Notes under the pieces: generated by a model | Database searches by the model: none | Told to the model about the DNA's origin: nothing | What the model saw: only the letters and a program-made list of their open reading frames with translations | Program-made: the position numbers and the translations under genes | NCBI GenBank assembly: GCA_025618425.1 | Contig: CM046847.1 | Location: forward strand, 14,939,968 to 15,003,967 | Source of the DNA: Heliocidaris tuberculata | Lineage: Eukaryota; Echinodermata; Echinoidea; Camarodonta; Echinometridae | DNA length: 64,000 nucleotides | Direction: 5' to 3' | Shown here: one piece after another, positions 48,885 through 59,564 of the stretch | How the letters are laid out: each line of letters opens with the position of its first letter | Position numbering within the stretch: position 1 is the first letter of the stretch

Positions 48885-48941
<57 letters not shown>
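48885..48941. repeat. (AT)n microsatellite
   Basis: About 28 uninterrupted AT dinucleotides in the intergenic region. Confidence 0.95.
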
Positions 48942-48945
<4 letters not shown>

Positions 48946-49299
48946 TTTATACCCTAAAGGCATGTAGATATTTGATCATCCCTCTCTGTCTCTCTATAAT
49001 TATCATTTTGTTTAATGCTTGTCAGATATTTTTCGGAATTGTGCCCCCCCCCCCCACCCACCCTCGTTAAGAAAATCCTAGATCTGCCACAGCTTTTATT
49101 TGTCGATACAACTGTCACGGGGTTCCGTTTTTCTTTCCGTTTGCTTGATGCTATGCCCTGACCTGGGTTATTTGAAATGGAATCTCATTAAAAAAAGTTT
49201 AACATAACAGTTGTACCAGAAACTGAACCTCATTCCCTCTAGGAAGGAAGAGGTAGAGAAGAGAGAGATAGGGGGGGGGGGTAGAGAGAGGGAGAGGGG

Positions 49300-49301
<2 letters not shown>

Positions 49302-49351
<50 letters not shown>
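49302..49351. repeat. (GA)n microsatellite
   Basis: About 25 uninterrupted GA dinucleotides, preceded by G-rich GAGAGATAGGGG sequence. Confidence 0.95.
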
Positions 49352-49354
<3 letters not shown>

Positions 49355-51387
49355 GACCCTTTTCTTGGAGTTTATAAGAAGGAAACCCATTTTAACGGAA
49401 AATTTCACAACCTACATGTACATAGGCCAATAATAATAGTATGGTCTTCCAGCCCACTTATTGCTTTAAAACTAAATCTTGAGCTTTGGATCGAATTGCA
49501 TTTCGAAAGAAACTGGCTTAAAGTGATTCTTTATATTTTTCATATTGCATTAGATTTGCGTCATAGCTACAGGAGGGAGGGGCGGTAGATGGCACGTGCC
49601 CCCTCCTCCCCATCAATTGGGCGTGGGGGGGGGGGGGAGAGAAAGAGAAGGGGGAGATAGAAAAAGAAAGGAGAGTGGGAAGGCAACGTTGAAAAGAAAA
49701 TGATACGATCCGCTCCAACACCTCTTCCCACTTGACTGCTTGAAGGCCTTGTTCTCTCGTATTTCATCAACAGAGTATTCCGCCCCCCCCCCCCCCCCCA
49801 GACACCTACGCCCCCACAATGGCTGGAAATTGACCGGGTAAACCCATATCATATTTACACAGCGTGTAATATTTATTGAAAAATGCATAAGATATATACC
49901 AGCGTGAACGTGGTCCCCCTCTCTCTTTCCTTTCTCCCCGCCCCTCTCTCTGTCACTCTCTCTCTCTCACACATACACAAACACATCCCCCACACGCACA
50001 CACACACAAACACAAACCTCTCTTTCTCTCACTCTTACTCTAATACCTTTCATTTTTAACCTCTACATTGATGGTATCCACACCGTACATGCCTTGCTGA
50101 GCCACATAGTTTTTAAATTGAAATGTAAAATACCCAGTTGTGCCAGATTTTGGTAAAATTGTGCATCACATGTGAGCATGACCCCCATGACCCCCATGAC
50201 CTGAAGGAAACATGACTTTAAAACTCAATAGGAAGTTTGTTTTCATGTGCTTATTTTGATAGTGAGGCAATGATAATGCCCCCATCATAAAATAAAGCAT
50301 GGTTTGGTTAGTGTCGCTGCTGAGGTAGAGAAAGACATATTTTGTACTTAAATGATACCTGCAAATCATTATGAACAGATTTTGGGGTATTTTTTCAGAA
50401 CTGCATCTTCTTAAAAGAACAAAGCGAACAACAAGGTGGTATTTCCATCAAAATGAATGTAAGGGGCAAATTCCATTGTCATCCAATGGAAAGAGGAATA
50501 CTGTGTAATTCTACAGATAAATTAATTGAAGTAAATAGAAAGCTACATGCCTATAAAAGATTTAATGCTATTATTCAAGATACTCCATAGAAAAACTGAT
50601 AACACACTACCAAGAAAAACAACACATCTGCACATTATCGCTGAAACAGTTTAAGCAAGACAACCAATGGAATTATAATTAGAATACAAAATTTTATCTT
50701 TGTTTATTGTTAGTCGATGATTTGTACATTCATCAAAATTTATCAATACTAATATCGAAAGTCAAATAAAATGCAATTATCAATTTTCATTTTAAAAAAA
50801 TTAAACGTAATCGCCAAACGCTGCTGTCAAAAGACTATTTTGCAATGTTTTTGTCAGCACATAAGGTCAAGTCGACGTACCCTATGGGTAAAAAAACAAT
50901 TACCGAGTAAATAGTTGCCCAGTATAAGGGCAATTATGTGTACGACCAACTTTGGACATTCCCCAGCTTGATTAATTTGCAGCCCAATCACGATCAGCTT
51001 TATCCAAACTGAGGAAAAAATTCACCCGAGTTCGGCATTTCTTAATCACGTTTTGAGGAAGAAGAAAATCGTTAGCAAATTACAACACTGGTATAGGTTT
51101 AAACTGGAAAGCACCAAAGGAGAATTTGAACAGACCATAGACCTAGAGGTGGTAGGTCTATGAACAGACTATATGTTTATTATTAACCATATCAGACATC
51201 TGAGCAATGCAATTTTTACATTTTATTGCCCGGCTTTGACAAGCCAACAAAATTGCGGGCCGATAACTTGTTTATTGCCCGGTTTCGAAAGTCAATGGGA
51301 TTTTGCGTGTTAAATAGCGGGCAATAAACTGTATTTTTACAATATTTTTGAGTTCGCTCTAGATGTCTGATTTTGTTGATAATAATG

Positions 51388-51524
51388 ATATGGACTGGCT
51401 ACTTTCGGGGGATACAACATTAATTGCCCTCACTGGAATCGTATTTCCCCTCGTTCTTTGACTCGGGCAATATAATTCTACTTCAGGCAATAAATGTTGT
51501 ATTCCCCTCAAGGCCAGTCCATAT
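51388..51524. mobile_element. Hairpin element with ATATGGACTGGC ends
   Basis: ATATGGACTGGCTACTTTCG on the left is met by the complementary GCCAGTCCATAT on the right, with GGGATACAACATTAATTGCC / GGCAATAAATGTTGTATTCC as inner arms. A separate, weaker inverted pair (TCAGACATCT, about 51190 and 51362) lies just left of it. Confidence 0.75.
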
Positions 51525-52299
51525 TTATATTAATGTCATGCACTGCATTCCAGTCACTGCACTCTAACCAGATGTACTCATTCTTGCGTAGTACCAATAC
51601 TCAACTGTTGAAGACCTATACAGGAACTATATCTTCTATAACAAATTCATTTGGAAGACATCATTAAATGTGCAGTTTTCAATGTTCAGTGTAAATATTA
51701 ATTGATTCTGTTAGTCTTTTCTGCAATTTTCATCACAACTAAAAAAAATTATGAATATTTTATATATGTCTTCCTCAATTTTTCCCCAAATTCTATTTTC
51801 TACATCATTTGGGTAGACCGTTCTCAATTCACATCATCGTTTACTTACAAAGCTAGCATTTTTATTTTTATTTTTTTGACTGATCACTGAAATGAATATA
51901 GTATACAAACGATTTTTTTTTTACAATTCACACACATTGTTATTGTAGTAAATAATGATTGTCTTGTATTATCATGTGGAATGTTACGTTACAGGGGAAA
52001 AATTCACATGAATTAATATAGCACGAGCACACACTTGTTACACACACAAAAATGATTAAATATGAAAACGAGTACGTAAATCGATTGTCACACATTTCTT
52101 CTTCGGTAAATTTGGCAAAGAAGTACTGGCATTAAAAAAAAAAAAAAACTAGAATCCCGTTCCCTATCCTAATTTCCCTCAGCTTAAAAATCCCCAAATA
52201 AAAACAAAATAGGAAATAAATAAATACAAAATGAATAAATAAATAAATTGAAAGACTAAGTACCACCACCATTTCATGTACTACAATACTTGTCACTTT

Positions 52300-52570
52300 T
52301 CTGATCTTTCTAGCGTTATTCAGAGCTATACATATCATCTATGAGAAATCTTAATGATTTAGATAAGTTTAAGGCTTCTCTTAAAAAGCATTTATTTAAT
52401 GCTTAATGTGTGTATGCATGAACTCAGCGCCCAACACTATTATGTACTTTTTTGTATTTTTCTTATTTGTGGTTTCTTCTGTTTTTCATTTCAAGCGCAT
52501 AGGGACGTGCTATCCTGCAATATAAGCGCTATAAAAGAACCGAGTATTGTTATTATTATTATTGTTATCT
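52300..52570 (+). pseudogene. LINE 3' terminus with (TTATTA) tail
   Basis: 52336-52407 reads MRNLNDLDKFKASLKKHLF and stops two codons later, the usual C-terminus of LINE reverse transcriptases (S-L-x-x-F-K-x-x-L-K). The 3' part holds TATAAGCGCTATAAAAGAAC and ends in a TTATTATTATT microsatellite, both typical of LINE 3' ends in marine invertebrates. Everything upstream is missing. Confidence 0.75.
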
Positions 52571-53519
52571 TTCAACCTATGCTTTCAACGCGCTCTGGCG
52601 TTATCTCTGGCGTTATTGCTTTGGCGCCCTCAACGATTATCGGCAGCAATTTTTCTTTCATCATTGTTATTTGGAAGTGACATTCCAAAAGTACAAGATT
52701 ACACAGTTGGTCTCAACAGTTGCGTTTTACAACATATATAGCGATAATGTTATTTACACCCCTATCTGATCTAAATAGTTGGTACAGCCCTGATCACCCT
52801 TATGCCAAACAGCATTTGATGAACTGAGCGAAAAAAATGAGACCTTGTGGGGGGGGGGGGGGGGGGGCTGGAGTCTCATAGGGAGCTTTGTTTATCAGCT
52901 AGGGTATTTATTTTCGGAGTAAAATAGATTGTAATAGAAATTATGACTTTTAATCACAAAAGGAAGCACTTTGCGGCAATCCTGCATAGCTGTTAAGGTC
53001 GACTTTATCCTAACACAAGTTGATAAAGGGTAGGATAATAGGCGAAATGGTCGAAACTTTCGAAGGAAGAAAAGTATGAAATAGAACGACTTCGAAGCAA
53101 GTAACTGCTATAATGAAAATTGTACCTCATTGTTCATGTAGAAGGTAGATATATTTATGTACATGTCATGGACGACACATCAGAAGGCACAGTGATTATC
53201 TGAGGGGAAATCCCTTTCCGGCGGCATTTTCATGAGGAGTATACCAGAGTTTCATTTCGAGAGAGGCATTTAATTTATGAAAGCATGGCGGAACGCCCTG
53301 CATCGTTCCAATGGCAAAGCAGGTTATTGGAATAATTTTGTTTACAGTATTTTTATTCACACACAATATACAACATCATGTTTTGGGGTGTTTTTTTATA
53401 ACATAATATAAATAACTGTAACGACACAATAGCCCTCCACATTCTGGAAGACAATTTTGCATAAATACTGTATGAGCATGATGAGTGACTATTCTTTGGT
53501 TTTCACCTTCGATCTTTTC

Positions 53520-53525
53520 TTTATT
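53520..53525 (-). terminator. Possible polyadenylation signal of Glass
   Basis: AATAAA on the minus strand, about 880 bases past the Glass stop and beyond the 3' tandem repeats. Plausible but not decisive. Confidence 0.35.
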
Positions 53526-53589
53526 TCAAGCCGTATGCATTTTGTCTTCTCTTAATCAAATTGTACATAATTTAGAGTGTAACAAAGTG

Positions 53590-54370
53590 TGAAGCGTATG
53601 TCCACAGGTAATTCAGGGCAGTCTATGGTGAACACTTTATCTCTTTGAGGTTGTTTGGAGAATCCACTCAGGATTGTCAAGGGTAAACACTGGCTGACCT
53701 CTAAAGAGTGTATTTGGGGGACATGACGGCTTAAAAGATGCATACTCTGTCCTCAGATGGACAGCAGAAGAGAAAAACCATGTACAAGTCACTCAGGACA
53801 GTCTGTGGAGAACACGTCTTGGTGATCTCTAAGATGTTACTTGGGGGACATAATAGCTTGACAGATACACACTCTGCCCTCAGATGGACAGCAATAGAAC
53901 ACTATGTAGGGCAGTCTTTGGTGAACACTTGGTGACTTCTTGGAGTTTATTCGGTGGATTCACGTAGGACAGTGTAGGGAAAACACTGGGTGTCCTGTAG
54001 TCTTTTTTTTTTTCTCCAGAGAATGGGCAGCGTCAAAGTTATATACCCTCGAACGAACGCCAGGCGAACAACGGATGAGATAGATTCACCAGGACTGACT
54101 ACAGTCCATCCAAAATGACCCCAGAGTCTGCACCAGATCTGCTACTCATTCTTGGAACGGGCATCGGGTGTAACTGAAATGGTCCAATACGGGCATAACA
54201 TGTTGTCCAAAGGAAGAGATAGTGTTAAAGATGCACACTCTGTCTTTTGATGGACAGCAACAGAGGAACACCGGGTAAGATTGACTCAGGACAGTCTGTG
54301 GTGAACACTGGATGATCCCTTGGAGGTTACTGGTAAGATAGATCCGCCCAAGACTGACTGCGGTCCATCT
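53590..54370. repeat. Diverged tandem repeats in the Glass 3' flank
   Basis: Units of roughly 130-180 bases share CACTCTGTCCTCAGATGGAC with AGCA, CAGGACAGTCTGTGGTGAAC and TTGGGGGACATAA-like words. Copies begin near 53590, 53743, 53869, 54020 and 54232. If the signal at 53520 is used, the whole array is 3' untranslated sequence. Confidence 0.65.
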
Positions 54371-54400
54371 AGAACGACTCTAGAGTCAGTATCAGATCTG

Positions 54401-54613
54401 CTACTCATTCTTGTGGACCTTCATGTGTCTCGTTAGGTTACCACTCTGGGAAAACCTGAGGAGACATATTTTACATTGGTAGGGTTTCTCCCCACTGTGG
54501 ATGCGTAGATGTTTGGTCAGCGTGGAGCTGTCGGCGAAAGCTTTCCTGCAGTATGCACACCGGTAAGGACGCTCTCCTGAGTGTGTGCGCATGTGCGTAG
54601 TGACTGACGAACT
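54401..54613 (-). CDS. glass-like: Glass last exon: rest of finger 3, fingers 4 and 5, stop
   Basis: The acceptor is AG after 24 consecutive C in the sense strand. Frame: [17 protein letters not shown], then [44 protein letters not shown] and stop at 54401-54403. Ends three residues after the last finger, shorter than the C-terminal tail of Drosophila Glass. Confidence 0.95.
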   Translation of the reverse strand, partial: SSSVTTHMRTHSGERPYRCAYCRKAFADSSTLTKHLRIHSGEKPYQCKICLLRFSQSGNLTRHMKVHKNE

Positions 54614-54693
54614 CTGGGGGGGGGGGGGGGGGGGGGGGGTAAAACAAAGGTAAGATGGTTACGAAGTTGATAACTGAAGAAGTTTCAATGTAA

Positions 54694-54746
<53 letters not shown>

Positions 54747-57700
54747 TCTATTGGTTTCGAATTAACGTATTTCGTTAATTTTGTTACATTTTCTCATTAA
54801 TCGATGTGTAAAGGTTCTTCTAATTCTCGTGGTGTTACGAGAATCAATTATGTTTAGGCTTAGTCATTGAAATTTTAGTTCAGTGGTGTAGAGTGGGTCC
54901 AGCCAGTGAAGGGGCACTGTTGTCATAGCGGTGGGGGCCCGGGACTCGGACTCGGTACATGAAATGCAAGAGAAAGTGCTATCAAGGGTGCGGGAGAAGT
55001 TCGTATCATGTTCTTTCCCTTCTCCGTTTCTTTCATTTTTGCGATTGGATAAGGACACGTGCCCCCTATGTCCCCCTGTAGCACGCCACTGATTTACTGT
55101 ATTATCATGATTATTAACGACATCGTTGTATCTCACCTGAGAGAACTGTCGATTACAGATGAGGCATCTGAAGGGTTTTTCACCAGAATGGGTGCGCATA
55201 TGAGCCGTCAAGTTGGCTGTTTGAGAGAAAGACTTCTGACAGGTCGGGCAGTGATAGGGTTTCTCTCCAGAATGGGTACGCATGTGTGTCTTCAGTGTGC
55301 TTGGTCGTGCGTAGGACTTGCCGCATATGTTGCATTGGTTACTGCCTAAAAATATTATGATTGATTTTTAACAAAATAATTATGTGATTCGTTTATATAT
55401 AGGACTACAATAAAACTGGAGAATTGTGTTAATTACTATAGTAATACAGTGCGTTTAAAAAAAAGTACACACTTTGAAAATGTTCTCCAAAATCATAATT
55501 TCTACAATATCAGTATGATTTTTTCTTATACAAATATGGGTGAGTGTCTGTTTCATCGGATGACACTTAGTCTGGGAGCCTGTCCCGAAATAGTCACCCC
55601 ATTTTACCCATAAGATTTGACCCCATAAAGCTACTTAGACCATCTGAGTCATTGACAAAAAGGTTGTCAGCCTGACTGTAGCCGCCGGGTTAAGCCCCCA
55701 GGGCCCCCAAAAGGGACCCCAAAGTCGGGTCGATTTCACCCCATCTCACCCATGCACCAAACTTTGTCAGTAGGAAGTAGTATGACTGGACATTACAAAA
55801 CACCAAAAAAAACTGACAAAAATTTCCGTCGGGATGGGGTGTCAGACAGCCCCTAAAAATTGGGGTAAATTTTTCCCCTTAAAGCCCAGAGACCAAATTT
55901 TGTCAGAAGGAAGAGCTATGGATGTACATTCCAAAAATATAAAAACTGACAAAATTGTCCATCGGGAAGGGGGTGTCAGATCCCCTGAAATGAAAACCCC
56001 TAAGTGCCCTTTGACAACGCTTTGCCCCCCAAAATGCTCTGTATGGAAAGAAAAACCATTTTCTTACCTTCTGACTATGATAATTCAAAAGCGTTTCATT
56101 CAATTCACTTTAAATTTTCATAACATAATTTTGAGTATAATAATCTTCTTGAGGTGCAATTTGGTGTTAATTGGTATTTTGGTTAATAAGTTATTTCATT
56201 GTGAAAAATGTATTGCTTTCTCAAAAGTAGCCAAAAAATATTGTCAGGATAATGTAAACACAGCCATTGACCATCTGACAAGGCATAATAGAAAGCTTGC
56301 TTGGTATCTGTGCAATTAACACATGAATAGTACATTTCAGCCTGGCAGTCACACAGCACAGATACCTAAAAAGCTCTTCTATTATGCCTTGTAAAACAGG
56401 TGAAGATAGACAATCGGTGTGTTTACATAATCCTGACAATATTTTTGGGCTACTTTTGAGCAAGCAATACTTTTTTCACAATTTAATAACTTAATAACCA
56501 AAAGGCCAATTAACACCAAATTGCACCTCAAGAAGATTATTATACTCAAAATTATGTTATGAAAATTTAAAGTGAATTGAATGAAACGCTTTTGAATTAT
56601 CATAGTCAGAAGGTAAGAAAATGGTTTTTCTTTCCATACAGAGCATTTTGGGGGGCAAAGCGTTGTCAAAGGGCACTTAGGGGTTTTCATTTCAGGGGAT
56701 CTGACACCCCCTTCCCGATGGATAATTTTGTCAGTTTTTATATTTTTGGAATGTACATCCATAGCTCTTCCTTCTGACAAAATTTGGTCTCTGGGCTTTA
56801 AGGGGAAAAATTTACCCCAATTTTTAGGGGCTGTCTGACACCCCATCCCGACGGAAATTTTTGTCAGTTTTTTGTGTTTTGTAATGTCCAGTCATACTAC
56901 TTCCTACTGAAAAAGTTTGGTGCATGGGTGAGATGGGGTGAAATCGACCCGACTTTGGGGTCCCTTTGGGGGGCTCTGGGGGCTTAACCCGGCGGCTACG
57001 GTCAGGCTGACAACCTTTTTGTCAATGACTTAGATGATCTAAGTAACTTTACGGGGTCAAATCTTATGGGTAAAATGGGGTGACTATTTCGCGACAGGCT
57101 CCTGGCCTACTATGAATATTGACAGTATTTTGCGCTTGAGTGAGTACTGGCTACTTTTGTAAAACTAGCAAAAATTGGTTTGTGCAGAAATGCCTCAGTC
57201 TTGAATTTGATCAAAGTGCGTATCAGGCAGTAACTGCATGTTCTCTGTTAACTATCAATTACTGACTTGAACAATCATTTAATCATTAACCCTATACATA
57301 GCAGTGTACACCAACAGTGGCGTATCCAGTAATTGAAAAAGGGGAGGTTTGGATCCTCCCAAGATTAAATGTATCTGGACAGCTCCAATCTTGTACAAGC
57401 ATACTGCGCATAATAAGCTGTACTTTGTTTCCTGGGCCTTTAAGAAGAAGAAGCTACACCAGCTTTTCCAATCGCTGGATAGGCCACTGCCCCCAACCCA
57501 CCACCACCACTACCATTGCAGATGGTGTCTGTCCAGTTCAAATCATCTGCATCAATACCCGTTTTTTTAAAGGAGCGTTTGAAAGATGAATGCAATAACG
57601 GGAGGAGAACCTAACATTTACATATTTTCTTCTTAACATTTCTTATTCCCTCTTAAAAGTTACAAGACCCCATAAACAAGGTCCTGTTTGACGAATAATA

Positions 57701-59511
57701 ATTTAGAAGAGAATCAATTTGCTGAAAAAAAAAGATGTTTTAACATTTCTTAAACATGTACATGTGAAAGATATCATCGGGCATTACAGTGCATCCTTTC
57801 TACATGCCCCGAGACAGTAAGGCATCCTCAACTGGTTGGAAGAGATGGGGCAAAGAAAGAAACAGCATTAAATGGTCAAAACCGGATTTGTTTTTCAATC
57901 TCTCTTCTTGAAAATGAAACATGCTAGGTCAGTCTTCCTGTAATGCCTTGCAATTTTCATACTTTCGACATGCTCCTGTCAAAAATGGAATTGTCTATAG
58001 AAAGACATAATGACCAACGATTTGTGTGGGGCGTTCGTGTGGGGGGGGGGGGGGTGAGGGAAGGGTGGGGACGTGCGGCTAGGTATAGGATTCAGGATTA
58101 AATGATTGTTTATATTAATTGTTGAAAGTTGGCAGAAAACATGCAGTTACTGTCTGATAGGCACTTTGATCAAATTCAAGACGTAGGCGTTTTTGCGCAA
58201 AACTAATTTGTGCGAGTTTTACTAAAGTGACTGGTACTCACTCAAGCGTAAAATATTGTCAATTTTCAGGTGTCATCCGATGAAATAGATACTCACCCAT
58301 AATTGTATACGAAAAAATCATATTGATAGTGTAAAATTATGATTTTGGAGAATATTTTCAAAGTATGTACTTTTGTTTTGATGCGCACTGTATAGTCATG
58401 TTTACCAGGGTGGCTTTATCATATAACTTTGCTCTTCCTGAGGGCCCCGTAATTATTACATCCTCAGTATGGCCAGGTAACTATATATACACTAGGGTAG
58501 AGAGGCACAAAATAATGTGGGTAAACACCTTGTCTGAGGGTGTAAGGACCGAGCAAGGAAACATCGCAGGACCCTTCGTATGAGAATCAACTGAGAGCGT
58601 TCACTATTATACCACGGTGCTCTCAAAAGTCAAGTTTATTAAGTGCCTTCGCACAAAGAATACAATAGGGCGATGGCTCAGTGGGTAGTGTAAGGGCCTT
58701 GGAAACGGGATATCCGTGGTTCGAATCCATGTCAGTGCTCTACTGTACATATAGGTGAATCATTAAGCAGCAGTACTTCTCGGATAGGACTTAAGCCAGT
58801 CAACTGGTTGATCGTCCAAATGACTGTACTCTTTACACAATGATTTACACACAAATAATAAATAATAAAAGCACGATAAACTAATTATTTCTTTAATAGC
58901 TGAATATTATTAGCCTTATAAGTAATGTATAATTCTTATACTGCTTTTTTCTTTTTCCTCTTTCTGGGCAAATTCTAAACATGACTTTAAACATATATTT
59001 CTTATACTTACTTTTCTTGTGTTCGCTCTTATTTTTGTTGGACCTGACTTGGACCATCCTTCCACAGAAATATAGAGGTGGAGGAGGCGGTGGAGGAGGG
59101 ACGCTCGGCTGTGATGCATGGTGATGGTGATGGTTGCTACGCCACGCAGGCGGGGTGGGCGTGTAGGGTAAGGAGAAGCGACTCTCATCGGCCGAAGAGC
59201 GCAGCTTGGAGGCGTAATCTTCATAGGTAGCCCCGCCTACCGAAGAGGGTGTGGAGGCCGTGGAGACGAATGGCGAGGCTTGATGGGGGTTAGGATGGAC
59301 TGGGTGATGGGTGGGGTGGTGAACAGGGCTGTGGGCGGACTGAGAGCGAGCAGCTGCTGCTGATGATGAGTTGAGGAAGTTTGGCTGGTGGTGAGGAAGA
59401 ACATCGGAACAGGGAAGGATACCAGATGTGCCATTCTATTAGGATCATGAAGAGAGGCATACATGAGGAGGAGGAGGAAGGGGAGAAGGAGGAGGAGGAA
59501 AAGGAAGATGG

Positions 59512-59564
<53 letters not shown>

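Larger units (their letters stand above)
44311..53500. other. Region between heparanase and Glass; no confident gene
   Basis: Mostly repeats: hAT-type elements 44824-46194 and 46334-47387, microsatellites 48885-48941 and 49302-49351, a hairpin at 51388-51524 and a LINE tail near 52336. 49890-50040 is CT/CA-rich. I see no recognisable exon except a weak candidate at 47506-47847. The promoter of heparanase should lie just right of 44310, but no clear TATA box is visible. Confidence 0.5.

Noticed and set aside
55834..56846. Two nearly identical 154-161 codon frames facing each other
   Set aside because: They are the two arms of one palindrome; the product has no recognisable domain and the same sequence is degraded in the copy at 24257-26466.
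58668..58740. A functional tRNA gene
   Set aside because: Box A and B are present but the acceptor stem does not pair and the sequence continues into a SINE body and A-rich tail.
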